Source: CAVQJU01 sp963729215 (GTDB taxonomy: Bacteria; Acidobacteriota; Vicinamibacteria; Vicinamibacterales; CAVVIG01). From it: a stretch of DNA of 59,894 nt. This document shows positions 27,681-36,290 of this stretch, in pieces. Made by a program: the position numbers and the translations under genes. Positions within the stretch are counted from its first letter, which is position 1. Each line of letters begins with the position of its first letter. Location: assembly GCA_963729215.1 (NCBI GenBank), contig CAVSND010000002.1, positions 1 through 59,894 of the forward strand, in the 5' to 3' direction. A model generated the notes under the pieces. It saw only the letters and a program-made list of their open reading frames with translations. It did not search any database and had not been told where the DNA came from.

Positions 27681-27887
27681 TCACTTCAGGCGAACGTAGC
27701 CTTCATCGGACGTCCGACGCAGGAATTTCTGGTCCACCAGAACATCGAGCAGCGTGCTGGTGGTCTCGCCGTCGAGACCCCACAGCTTCTGGAACTGCTG
27801 TCTGGTCAGGTGAAGGCCTGGCACTTCGGCAAACTCTCCGCGAATGATCTGCAGCCAATCCGCCACTGACGTCTGGGTTGGTGACAT
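27681..27887 (-). CDS. Small hypothetical protein, winged-helix-like
   Basis: 68 residues from ATG 27887, which has a good GGAGGG site upstream; the longer upstream frame has no support. The sequence (ADWLQIIRGEFAEVPGLHLT, RQQFQKLWGLDGETTSTLLD, VLVDQKFLRRTSDEGYVRLK) looks like a short helix-turn-helix followed by a beta wing. It may bind DNA. No family was recognised. It stands alone between thrA and the secreted protein gene at 28016. Confidence 0.6.
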   Translation of the reverse strand: MSPTQTSVADWLQIIRGEFAEVPGLHLTRQQFQKLWGLDGETTSTLLDVLVDQKFLRRTSDEGYVRLK

Positions 27888-28015
27888 GGTTCCCTCCATA
27901 CCCATATCTTCCCACCGGCGTACCGACGAAGTAGTAAAGGCCCCGTAACTTCCACGGATCACAACCGTTCGTGAGCGCGACGCAAGCCGGCGATAAGGAA
28001 GGCGCAGCGATCGTG

Positions 28016-28831
28016 CTACTGCGGAGGAAAGCGGTTGTTCTCCTCGCAGATGAACTCGATCAGCTCGCCGTCCGGCATGATGTCCTGCAGGTGCCTGACC
28101 GTCCATGGCTTCGTGTACACCTTCGGATCGTCAACCGTGATATCGATTTCCATACGGCCGTAATTCACGCGGCGGAAACGTTCCGTGAGCTTTGCCTGAT
28201 CGGTGAGCGGCGACCCGATGATGTCGAGCCAGCCGTTGTCGCGCAGATTGTTCGTTTCGACGACCAGCGTGTCGCCTTCCCACTTTCCCGTGGAGTAGCC
28301 GTAATACCACGGCTGCGGATCGGTGTTGGGCGGCAGCGGACGCCCGTCGGTGAAGATCTGACGGATACCGGAACTGGCCTCATACAGGATGACGATGAGC
28401 CCGGGTGTCTGGACAAATTTCCTGGGCATGCCCTGCGTGTGGAACTGCATGATGCCCATCGGCAGACAGTGTGCCTCCGGATTGTCCTTGCTGTTGCCGG
28501 CCATCCGCTTCTTCAGCAGCTCGGAGCCGTACGGCGTGAGCGGCAGGCCGTCCTTGAACGTCGAGCCGATGTCGCGAAATGTCGCGAGGGGCAGCCCGGT
28601 CGTCGCCACTGGCGGCGGCGCGCCGCGCTGTCCGGTCGGCGCTCCACGCCACACGCCGGAGAAATCCGGTTTCCCGTCAGCTGTCCGCGGCGCAGGGGCA
28701 CTCAGATTGGGCTCGCCCGCAGCCGTCTTCGGAACCGGATACGCGGGGAACGTCGGCCACTGAGCGAGAAGCGTTGAAGACAACGCCGCGCATATCGCTG
28801 TCGCGCTGGCGGTCCTGATGAGGGCATTCAT
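28016..28831 (-). CDS. Secreted protein of unknown function (GKPDFSGVW family)
   Basis: 271 residues; ATG 28831 has an AGGAG site and opens a signal peptide (MNALIRTASATAICAALSST, then LLAQ). The mature protein has RTADGKPDFSGVWRG, YGSELLKKRMAGNSKDNPEA, CLPMGIMQFHTQ, PGLIVILYEASSGIRQIFTD, GYSTGKWEGDTLVVETNNL and YGRMEIDITVDDPKVYTKPW. The same pattern is in the protein at 48622. Both are adjacent to a DUF6152 gene, here transcribed divergently 59 bp away. The protein is probably periplasmic. I know no biochemical function for it; the paired occurrence suggests a shared role. Confidence 0.8.
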   Translation of the reverse strand: MNALIRTASATAICAALSSTLLAQWPTFPAYPVPKTAAGEPNLSAPAPRTADGKPDFSGVWRGAPTGQRGAPPPVATTGLPLATFRDIGSTFKDGLPLTPYGSELLKKRMAGNSKDNPEAHCLPMGIMQFHTQGMPRKFVQTPGLIVILYEASSGIRQIFTDGRPLPPNTDPQPWYYGYSTGKWEGDTLVVETNNLRDNGWLDIIGSPLTDQAKLTERFRRVNYGRMEIDITVDDPKVYTKPWTVRHLQDIMPDGELIEFICEENNRFPPQ

Positions 28832-28890
28832 CGACGATCTCCTGGAGCCCGTCAAGGTATCATGCTCGGCGCGCGTTGGGGAGGGTAAAC

Positions 28891-29322
28891 ATGAGCGGCA
28901 GGTCGCTGACATTATCAGTCGTAGGGTTGAGCTTGAGCCTGGGTGCCGCGTCCATTTCGGCCCACCATTCCTTTGCCGCCGAATATGACGCCAACCGGCC
29001 GCTCACGGTTTCAGGCACCGTGGTCAGGCTCGAATGGACCAACCCGCACGCCCGAGTGTTCATCGACGTCAAGGACGAGTCCGGCAAGGTCGTGCACTGG
29101 GATTTCGAGCTCGGCCCGCCCAACGGGTTGATGCGGCGGGGCTGGAACCGGAACTCCCTCAAACCCGGGCATGTCGTCACGGTCACCGGCTTTCACTCGA
29201 AGACAGAGGCCACCGTGGCCAACGCGCGAACCGTGACCCTCGCGGACGGCCGTCAGGTATTCGCCGGATCGTCATTCGAGACGGGCACGCCCGACCCGGC
29301 CCCGGCTCCGGCTGCTCCCTAG
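28891..29322 (+). CDS. DUF6152 family secreted protein
   Basis: 143 residues from ATG 28891 (GGGGAGGG site upstream). The signal peptide is MSGRSLTLSVVGLSLSLGAA with cleavage before HHSFAAEYDANRPLTVSGTV. The HHSF-A-A-E-(Y/F)-D motif followed by V-x-(R/Q)-L-E-W-x-N-P-H-A-(R/W)-(V/F) is the hallmark of DUF6152. Later parts are KVVHWDFELGPPNGLMRRGW, LKPGHVVTVTGFHSKTEA and a Pro/Ala-rich tail. It likely forms a small beta-barrel in the periplasm. It is divergent from the GKPDFSGVW protein gene and convergent with the phospholipase-like gene. A paralogue is at 48192. Confidence 0.88.
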   Translation: MSGRSLTLSVVGLSLSLGAASISAHHSFAAEYDANRPLTVSGTVVRLEWTNPHARVFIDVKDESGKVVHWDFELGPPNGLMRRGWNRNSLKPGHVVTVTGFHSKTEATVANARTVTLADGRQVFAGSSFETGTPDPAPAPAAP

Positions 29323-29341
29323 ACGGGAAACGTCGCGGGAA

Positions 29342-29366
29342 CGTTCAGGCTGCGTTCTTCAGCAGC
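29342..29366. terminator. Hairpin between convergent genes
   Basis: CAGGCTGC and GCAGCCTG form an 8-bp inverted repeat with a seven-to-eight-base loop. It lies between the DUF6152 stop (29322) and the end of the phospholipase-like gene, and includes the stop of the latter. It may serve as a two-way terminator, though it lacks U-tracts. Confidence 0.35.
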
Positions 29367-30608
29367 CTGCGCACGCCGCCGTGAGCGATGCGACGCGCGA
29401 ATCGGCGGCGCCGTAAAAGGCGACGATGTTCGTGCGCAGCGCGGCTGGCACGTCCGCGAACTCGCGATCGGCGAGCTTGTCCAGGAGCTCATCGTACGTC
29501 TCATCCGCCAGCGCGTATTCGCCGCGCGCCGTGGCCCTGCCCGTGTCCAGATTCAGATTCGCGAGGTTCAACCGTCCGTTTCGCTCCGATTCGAGCGAAC
29601 GGCGAAAGCGCTCGCGGGTGCTGACGAAGCTGTCGAGGAACAGCCGTTCCGCCTCGGGAGTGGGCACCGTGAAACTCAGCGTGCGGAACGGGCCGATCTT
29701 CGGCACGAGCTTGTAGATGAAACCGATGAAGCGCGCGAGACCGTGCGGTTTCGCGTAGTCGCTCCCGAATTCCTTTTCGTATTGGCGGCGATCCAGGTTG
29801 AAGACGAACTTCGTCTCGTTGATACCGGGCGCGACCTGCTCGATCTGCTCGCGTTTTTTCTTCCAGGCCACCTTTGTCATCTCAGGAATCGTGGCCGCGA
29901 CGGCGTGGCGGTACGTGCCAATCGCGAGGTCTTCGCTCGCGAACAGGTCCTTGAGCTCGAGCCCGTAGATTTCGCGGTAGGCGCGCTCGAGCGCCGGCTT
30001 CGCCACCTTGAACCCGATGTACTGGTGATAGGCCTGCGACGCGTACGCGCCGGCGGCCACCTGCACGACGTCGAACGCGAACTCCACCATCAGGTGTGCT
30101 TTTGGTGATTCCGCGTACGTGACATTGTTTCCGAACTTAGCCTGGATCTTCGGATACATCAGCGGGACCGTCTTATTGATGGCCAGCCGATGCCCGTCGT
30201 TGTCGGCCGCGTAGTGCCCGAGCGCGCCCAGCGCGAACGCATACTCGTTGACATCCTGCGCGTCGCGGATCAACGCCAGCACGAAGTCGCCCGACCGCAC
30301 GTAATGAAGGAGGTTGCTGAAGAAGTGACTGCCGAACGGATAGTAGCCGAGATCCTGAATGACGCAGCCGCCGTACACGCGTACGCGCGCGCCTCGAGCA
30401 GCTGATCGGGCGTCGCGGCCGGAAAGCGGGCGCGAAGCGCCGGCTTGATCGAGCTGTCCCACAGGACGTCGATGTTGGCTTCGTGTGTCAGAACCGAGTA
30501 GCCGGATGCCGGCTTCGGTGTCGCGATTCCCGCCACGGCGAGTGTCCCGACCAGCAGGAGCCTGAGCACGCTCCTTCGGCGAAACCCCTGGCGGAGATCG
30601 CGCGTCAC
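29359..30608 (-). CDS. Zinc-dependent phospholipase C family-like protein, one frameshift
   Basis: The N-terminus from 30608 has a basic signal peptide (VLRLLLVGTLAVAGIATPKP) and then GYSVLTHEANIDVLWDS, the T-H-E-x-x-x-x-x-x-W start of the S1/P1-nuclease and Zn-PLC fold. An indel near 30385 leads into YGGCVIQDLGYYPFGSHFFS and NEYAFALGALGHYAADNDGH, which hold the remaining metal-binding Asp and His residues. The rest has LMVEFAFDVVQVAAGAY and a long alpha-helical C-terminal part. Corrected length is about 415 residues. It is probably periplasmic or secreted. The lipid substrate is not known, and hydrolase activity is inferred from the metal ligands. Confidence 0.7.
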
Positions 30609-30610
30609 GG

Positions 30611-30835
30611 CTAACTCGTCTTGCGCGCGCCTGTCACGAGCAGCACCACCCCGCCAACCAGCGCCAGCGCGCCGACGACAGGAGGAAGCGGCACCGTTTT
30701 CTGGCGATCCGCGGTGGCGTGCACGGGACCGATATCAAGCACGGTTTCGCGCTTCGTGTACGTAATGCCCTGATAGATGAGCGCCAATACGCCGAGCACG
30801 ACCAGCAGCACGCCGACCATCGAAACAGGCTTCAT
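30611..30835 (-). CDS. DUF3185 family small membrane protein
   Basis: 74 residues from ATG 30835. Helix one is SMVGVLLVVLGVLALIYQGI, then TYTKRETVLDIGPVHATADR, then helix two PVVGALALVGGVVLLVTGAR. This two-helix pattern with T-K-R-E and D-(I/L)-G-P is DUF3185. The function is unknown. It is followed after two bases by the start of the phospholipase-like gene. A palindromic repeat element lies 25 bp upstream of the start. Confidence 0.8.
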   Translation of the reverse strand: MKPVSMVGVLLVVLGVLALIYQGITYTKRETVLDIGPVHATADRQKTVPLPPVVGALALVGGVVLLVTGARKTS

Positions 30836-30860
30836 ATCGACTCTCCCGTACTTGTTGGCC

Positions 30861-30913
30861 GTAGCGTCCGCCTTCAGGCGGACGTTCACCGGCCGGCTGA
30901 AGCCGGCCGCTAC
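30861..30913. repeat. REP-like palindromic element A (double hairpin)
   Basis: Starts GTAGCGTCCGCCTTCAGGCG and ends CGGCCGGCTGAAGCCGGCCG plus CTAC. Two hairpins are present (GTCCGCC/GGCGGAC and CGGCCGGCT/AGCCGGCCG), framed by terminal GTAGC and GCTAC. It lies between the DUF3185 gene and the zinc peptidase gene. Confidence 0.9.
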
Positions 30914-30930
30914 GGCGTCGTGGAAAACGC

Positions 30931-31773
30931 CTAGGTGCCGCGCACACCGATGCCGCAGGCGCGAAGATCGCCCGAGCTCATCCCCCGGCCAAAAGCCTGC
31001 ACACGTTGTGCCGACGTGCCATGCGTGAATCGCTCCGGCATCACGTGCCCGGTTGCCATCTTCTGCAGACGGTCGTCGCCGATTGCAGATGCCGCGCGCA
31101 GCGCGTCGTCCGCATCGCCGGGATCGAGCTCGATCCCTCCCGCCTTGAACCTGCCGCTCTGCGAGGCGGCGTGACCCCAGACTCCCGCGAGACAATCAGC
31201 CTGGAGCTCGAGGGCCACCGACGCGCTGTTGGCGCCCACCGCCGCGCCGCGAGTCTTCTCGTCGAGCCCGAGCAGGTGCTGCACGTGATGGCCGAGCTCG
31301 TGCCCGATGACATAGGCTTCCGCGAATTCACCGGGGGCGCCAAAGCGCTGCGTCAGCTCATCGAAGAAGCCCACGTCGAGGTACACCTTCTGATCGCCCG
31401 GGCAATAGAACGGGCCCGTCGCAGACTCGGCCGACCCGCACGCCGACTCGATGGCATCGCGGAAGAGCACCACGCGCGTGCGCTGGTAGCGGCCGCCCAG
31501 CTCCTGCTCGTACGTGTTCTGCACGTCGCGCGCGACGGCGTCGACCAGATCCACCTTCCGCTCTTCCTGCGGAGTGCTTTGAACGGGGCCGGCGCTGTCG
31601 GACACCTGCGTCGCCCCCTGGTCGTTCAACAGCGACAGAAAATCAGTGCCGGTCGCCCAGCTGAGAAGGCCCAGTATGATCACCCCGCCGATTCCGATCG
31701 GCACGGCCGTGCGCATGCCCGAACTTCCTCGCCTGTCTTCGATGTTGTCGCGATCTCCCGGAGCCCATTTCAT
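30931..31773 (-). CDS. Neutral zinc metallopeptidase (YpfJ/KPN_02809 family)
   Basis: 280 residues. A single membrane anchor (VPIGIGGVIILGLLSWATGT) is near residue 25-45. The catalytic zinc motif is AYVIGHELGHHVQHLLGL (HExxH), with the third ligand probably in SVALELQADCLAGVWGH (E-x-x-A-D). Other family marks are GPFYCPGDQKVYLDVGFFDE and the C-terminal GTSAQRVQAFGRGMSSGD. The family (Pfam Zn_peptidase, PF04228) is membrane-linked and its substrate is unknown. The N-terminus DRDNIEDRRG matches that family's start. Confidence 0.9.
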   Translation of the reverse strand: MKWAPGDRDNIEDRRGSSGMRTAVPIGIGGVIILGLLSWATGTDFLSLLNDQGATQVSDSAGPVQSTPQEERKVDLVDAVARDVQNTYEQELGGRYQRTRVVLFRDAIESACGSAESATGPFYCPGDQKVYLDVGFFDELTQRFGAPGEFAEAYVIGHELGHHVQHLLGLDEKTRGAAVGANSASVALELQADCLAGVWGHAASQSGRFKAGGIELDPGDADDALRAASAIGDDRLQKMATGHVMPERFTHGTSAQRVQAFGRGMSSGDLRACGIGVRGT

Positions 31774-31872
31774 AACTCACCTCGTGCGAGTGGCGCGCCT
31801 CTGCCGCCATCCCGTCTGCGGTCGTCGGGAAGTATATGTTTCCGCGGCCTGAAGCAGCGTCGATCGCACGAT

Positions 31873-32253
31873 CTATTTCACGACGAGGTGATTGACCACC
31901 AACCGCACGCCTTCAGTGCCGTTGGCGATCTCGACCGCGCGCGTCTTTGCTTGCGGGGACAGCACCAAGCCGCTGAGCGTGACCGCGTGCTCTTTCGTGT
32001 CGACCGTGATGTCGCTGCCATTGAGCACCACTTCGTCGGCGAATTTCGCCTTCAGCTTGGTCGTAATCCAGCCATCACTGACGGCTTCACCTGTGGCCGT
32101 GGCCACTTCCGCTACCTTGTTCGCCGCCACCTTGCCTGCGTCTACCGTAGCGTCGGCGCTGCGTTTTGCCTGGTCGGCCGAGCCTTGGCTGCAGGCCAAC
32201 CCGCCAAGCATCGTGGTCAGCGCAAGACCTATCACAGCCACTTTCGAACCCAT
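31873..32253 (-). CDS. BON domain lipoprotein
   Basis: 126 residues. The signal peptide ends in a lipobox (TMLGGLACSQG), so the cysteine near residue 21 is probably lipidated. An Ala-rich linker follows, then a BON domain: DGWITTKLKAKFADEVVLNG, SDITVDTKEHAVTLSGLVLS and AVEIANGTEGVRLVVNHLVV. BON domains bind phospholipid or other envelope parts and occur in OsmY-like stress proteins. It likely faces the periplasm. Confidence 0.88.
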   Translation of the reverse strand: MGSKVAVIGLALTTMLGGLACSQGSADQAKRSADATVDAGKVAANKVAEVATATGEAVSDGWITTKLKAKFADEVVLNGSDITVDTKEHAVTLSGLVLSPQAKTRAVEIANGTEGVRLVVNHLVVK

Positions 32254-32364
32254 ATTGCCTCCCTGACTCTGCCGTTGCAGAGCTCGTCAATCCCATTGTG
32301 CGGTTGAGGGGGTGTGAGTGGGTGTCGCGTTCCGGACACCTGCGGTGGAGAACGCGGAGACGGG

Positions 32365-32435
32365 ATAAACGCAGAGATCGCAGAGATCGCAAAGAAAACT
32401 TAGGACTCGGCGATCTCCGCGATCTCTGCGTTTAT
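32365..32435. repeat. Hairpin built of AGAGATCGC repeats
   Basis: 26-bp arms (32365-32390 and 32410-32435) pair with one mismatch around a 19-base loop. Each arm has two copies of a 9-bp AGAGATCGC-type unit next to ATAAACGC. The right arm encodes the last residues (INAEIAEIAES) of the MFS gene and the element supplies its stop. Confidence 0.9.
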
Positions 32436-34939
32436 TGCCTTTGCTACTCCAGCGATCTCGGCGACGGTCCGTCCACAACCAGATCGCCGCCAGAAGACGA
32501 CGAGGAGCACGGCCGGCAGGATGGCGACGGCGCGAAAGGACGTCTGCGCCGCGATCCCGAGCACGCGCTCGAGCTCGGCGCCCGGCTGGAGCGCGGTGAA
32601 GGCGGCCTCGCCACCGGCCACTTCAATCTTCTTGGCGTCGTAGATCGAGCCCATCATCGGCAGCACGAAACGAATCGACAACGTGCCCGCGGTGCCCATC
32701 AATCCCATCAACAGCGCGCCGCCGCGTGGAAACCGCTCCGACGCCGTCGCCAGCATCGTCGGCCACATGTAACAGACGCCGGTGCCCCAGAGCGTGGCCG
32801 CCAGCAGCCCCGTGACCGGCGAGTTCGCGGCCGCGAGCGCGACCAGGCCGAGCGATCCCATCAGGCACGACATCCACAACAAGCCGATGGCCGACAGCTT
32901 GTGCACCAGCGGCCCGGCGAAATGCCGCATGACGAACATCAGCGCGCTCACGTACACGAGCAGCAGGATGCCCGGCATGTGCACGGTGCGGCTCAGGGCA
33001 AAGTCCACCCACTGGCCCGGCGCGAGCTCGGTGGCCGCTGTCAGAAACATCGAGCAGAAGAGAACGAGGAACAGCGGATTCAGCAGCTCGCGAAACATGT
33101 CGGCCATCGACACGCCGGCGGCGGCACGTTCGGTCGGCGGGAACTTGACCCCGATCGACAGGGCGATGACCGCGAGCGCGGGCAGAATGACGACGAAGAG
33201 CTTGGCCTGCCACCGAGACCGACCGCGGACATCGCGACGCCCGACAGGCCGCCGATGACGAGGCCGCCCGGCCACCACGCGTGCAGCGTGTTCAGCTTGC
33301 CCGTCTTCTCGTCGGGATACAGCGAGGCGATGAGCGGGTTGACGACGGTCTCGACCAGGCCCCAGCCGATGCCGGTGATGAGCGCGCCGATCCAGATCAC
33401 CGTGTAGACGCCGGGACCAGCGGCGATCGACCCCGCAAAGATCATGAGCAGCGCGCCGAGCGTAAAGCAGACGCCGGACAGCGGGAGCAGCAGGCCCATG
33501 CCGATGTAGTCCAGCAGCGGGCTGCCGATGGCGATAGTCAAAGCAAAGCCGAGAAACGGGAGGCCGAGGACGTTGGCGATCATTTCGCCCGAGTGGACCT
33601 TGTCGATCGGGTCGAAGAACACGCGCTGCAGATCGCTCGCGGTGTTCGCGCGAAGCGCCGAGCCGACGCCCGCCATGGTCAACGCGAGGCTGCTGACGAG
33701 GAACAAGCGCGTCTTCTGATACGCACGCTCACGATCGATACGGCTCCCGCCCAGTGCCCTGCGGGGGATCCCCTGGGCCGGGAGCACGTCGTGCTGCAGT
33801 GCGTACATCGACGCAGCCGCCTGGTCGATCCGCCGGACGAACGCGATCGAGCCCTGGAGAATGGGCTTCAGGCGATCGCCATCCTGAATGCGGGCCTTCG
33901 GATATTCGTGTTCCACCACGAGGTGCGTACGGGCGACGTCGAGATCCAGCAGCTCGCGGGCGGCGAGCTGGTGATCGAGCCAGTCCACGGTGCGATTCTG
34001 CAGATAGGCCAGGGGGTCGTGACGCGCTGTGCCCGGCAGCTCGTGTTCCGCGAGGACGGTCTGCTTCTTCCACGCATGGATCTGATCGGCGGGACGATCC
34101 GACGGCCGGCCGTTTTTCCAGTCTCCGCGCTCGATCGTCTGGCCGCCGTAACCCCAGGCCGCCACGCCGCGGGCGTCGATGACCTGGCCTTTGACGTGAA
34201 ACCCGCCGATGAGAAACGGATATCCGGTGTCTTTGAGATATTGGAAAACCGACCGGCTGTCCTGGCCCATCAGGATGGCGTGCGACGGATCGTAGTGAAT
34301 GCGAAACTGATCGCCGACGCCGTGCTTCTCGCAGATCCGATGGAGCGCGATCCAGGCGCCCGGGGTATACGCGATGTTGTTGAAGAAACTGTCGTCAGTG
34401 GTCCATCCCGGCATCGGGCACTGCTCGACGCGGTACGTCAGCCCCCGCTCCTTCGCGGCGGCGAGCAGCGGGACGAAATGCTCTTCGAAGTCACCAAGAT
34501 TCTGATCGAGGGAGTGCAGCATGTTGCGCCCGACGAACCCGCAGACGGCGTCAACGCCGAGCAGCACCGCCGCGTCGAACACGCGCTGCATGAACGCGTG
34601 CTTCTTCGCGCGAATCGCCGGATCGGCGTGAAGCATGTTGTCGAAATAGCCGATCTCCGACAGTTCCAGCTTGGCCGAGGTCAGCGCGGCCTGGACGCGC
34701 CGCGCCCGGACCGCATCGAACGGCCGGCGCAGGTCGAGCGTGTTCGCCACCGGATCGAGCATGGCCTCCGGAGGCACATCGGCCTCCGAGGGATGAACGG
34801 CCGCCGACAACTGAATCGCGTCCACACCGAGTTCGCGCGCGAACCAGATCCAGTCCTCGATGGCGCGATCGGGGTCGGCGTCACGCACGTGCCGCGGGGT
34901 CAGTTCCTGGAAGGCGGCCGTCAGGATGCCGATTTTCAT
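32400..34939 (-). CDS. TIM-barrel sugar isomerase/epimerase joined in frame to an MFS transporter, frameshifted
   Basis: From ATG 34939 (MKIGILTAAFQELTP) the first ~370 residues are an AP-endonuclease-2/xylose-isomerase-like TIM barrel. It has VEQCPMPGWTTDDS, FRIHYDPSHAILMGQDS, LIGGFHVKGQVIDARG and HLVVEHEYPKA, with the expected E, H-D, H and E metal ligands. After a linker (ALGGSRIDRERAYQKTRLFL) it continues without a stop into a major facilitator: ALTMAGVGSALRAN, LGLPFLGFALTIAIGSPLLD, WIGALITGIGWGLVETVVNP, and LNTLHAWWPGGLVIGGLSG. An indel near 33215 precedes the last six helices. Two separate genes with a lost stop are as likely as a true fusion. The set may import and convert a sugar, with the upstream Gfo/Idh gene. 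Confidence 0.65.
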
Positions 34940-35023
34940 GAACGCCGGTTCGAACGCCCGCGTTGGCACGGCGCCGATCTGTACTCGGCGGCATTCCGGG
35001 CCGCGACGCCGATCGCGCGGCGG

Positions 35024-36123
35024 TCAGCCCGGGGCGACGTCGGCCCAGCCACGACGCCGGTGGCTGGCGAGCGCCGCATCGAGCACCCGCATCTGCCTCA
35101 GGCCATCGTCGAACTGTGGATAGTCTCGAGGAGCGTCGAGGTTCGTCGATCGACCGGTAGAAACGGCGAAACAGCTGCTTGAAGGTGTCGCCATACCCTT
35201 CGGCGTGTCCGCCGGGCAGGTCCGCATACGCTGCGGCCCTGGGATCGAGAAGCGCCGGATCCTTCAACAGGATCTCGTTACGGCCGTTGCGGTGGCCGAT
35301 CCACAGCTCGTCCGGCCGCTCCTGGTTCCAGGCCGCCGACGCGCGGGTGCCGTAGATCTCCACCGACAGCCGGTTCTTGCGCCCGGCTGCCACCTGGCTG
35401 ACCGTAAACGATCCGCGCGCGCGGGCGCCGAGATGAAAGAGCACCCCACCGTAGTCTTCGGTGTCCACGGGCGCGTTGTTGCGCGACGTGTGGAACGTCG
35501 CAAGATCCACGCAGACCGCGGCAATCCGCTCGCCCGACACGTGTTCGAGCATGTCGCACCAGTGAGAGCCGATGTCAGCCATCGCGCGCAGAGGTCCGGA
35601 CGACTTCGCCTCGACGCGCCAGTTCCAGTCGGTGTCGTACAGCAGCCAGTCCTGCGAGTAGGTGCCCTGCGCGACGAGAACGTCACCGAACTCGCCGGCC
35701 TCGCGCATGCACCGCATCTGCTGAACCATCGGATAGAAGCGCAGGTTGTAGCACGTCGCGTGGCGAATGCCCCTGGCGGCCGCGGCTGCAGACAACGACG
35801 CCGCTTCCGCGCTCGTCATGGCCAGGGGCTTCTCGCACATCACGTGCTTCCCTGCCTCTACGGCCGCCGACGCGATCGCGAAGTGGCTGGCGTTCGGGGT
35901 ACAGACGTGGATGACATCGATCGACGGATCGGCCAGGAGCGCGCGATAGTCGCCTTCGGCTCCGGGGATGCCCTGCGCGGCGGCGAACGCCCGCGCTTTC
36001 TCGAGCGCTGCTGCCGGCGACGCCGCGACACTCCACGGGGCCCAGCCGGCGCAGGGCCTCGCAATGCACGCCGCCCATGAAACCGGTGCCGATGATGCCG
36101 GCGCGAACGCGTCTTGTCGCCAT
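35024..36123 (-). CDS. Gfo/Idh/MocA family oxidoreductase, frameshifted
   Basis: ATG 36123 begins MATRRVRAGIIGTGFMGGVH (Rossmann GxGxxG). An indel near 36030 leads to DPSIDVIHVCTPNASH and the family's KHVMCEKPLAMTSAEAASLS (E-K-P motif). The substrate domain has ATCYNLRFYPMVQQMRCMRE, TDWNWRVEAKSSGPLRAMAD and IGSHWCDMLEHVSGE, with the catalytic-site His in GSHWCD. A second indel near 35150 restores YPQFDDGLRQMRVLDAALAS to the stop at 35024. The enzyme oxidises or reduces a sugar or inositol with NAD(P). The TIM-barrel isomerase and transporter are immediately downstream, a typical catabolic set. Confidence 0.82.
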
Positions 36124-36224
36124 GACGGCCGAGAGTATCACCGTCATGCAGGCGGGGCGCGAGTGTCGCGCGATCAGGGGGAGAAATTCGCGTCGCGGCC
36201 GGTTCCCCCGGCCTTCCAAGGCAC

Positions 36225-36266
36225 CTCGCGCTTCTACATGTTCGCTGACACATATAGAAGCGCGAG
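36225..36266. terminator. 12-bp perfect inverted repeat after the BNR-repeat gene
   Basis: CTCGCGCTTCTA and TAGAAGCGCGAG pair perfectly around an 18-base loop, 25 bp past the stop of the large secreted protein gene (minus strand). No U-tract follows. It could be a terminator or a regulatory site before the Gfo/Idh gene, whose start is about 100 bp away. Confidence 0.4.
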
Positions 36267-36290
36267 TCATCAGCGCTGCCGCGTCGAGTC

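Noticed and set aside
33281..35182. 633-codon plus-strand frame opposite the isomerase/MFS gene
   Set aside because: Antisense shadow; the minus strand encodes recognisable TIM-barrel and MFS motifs.
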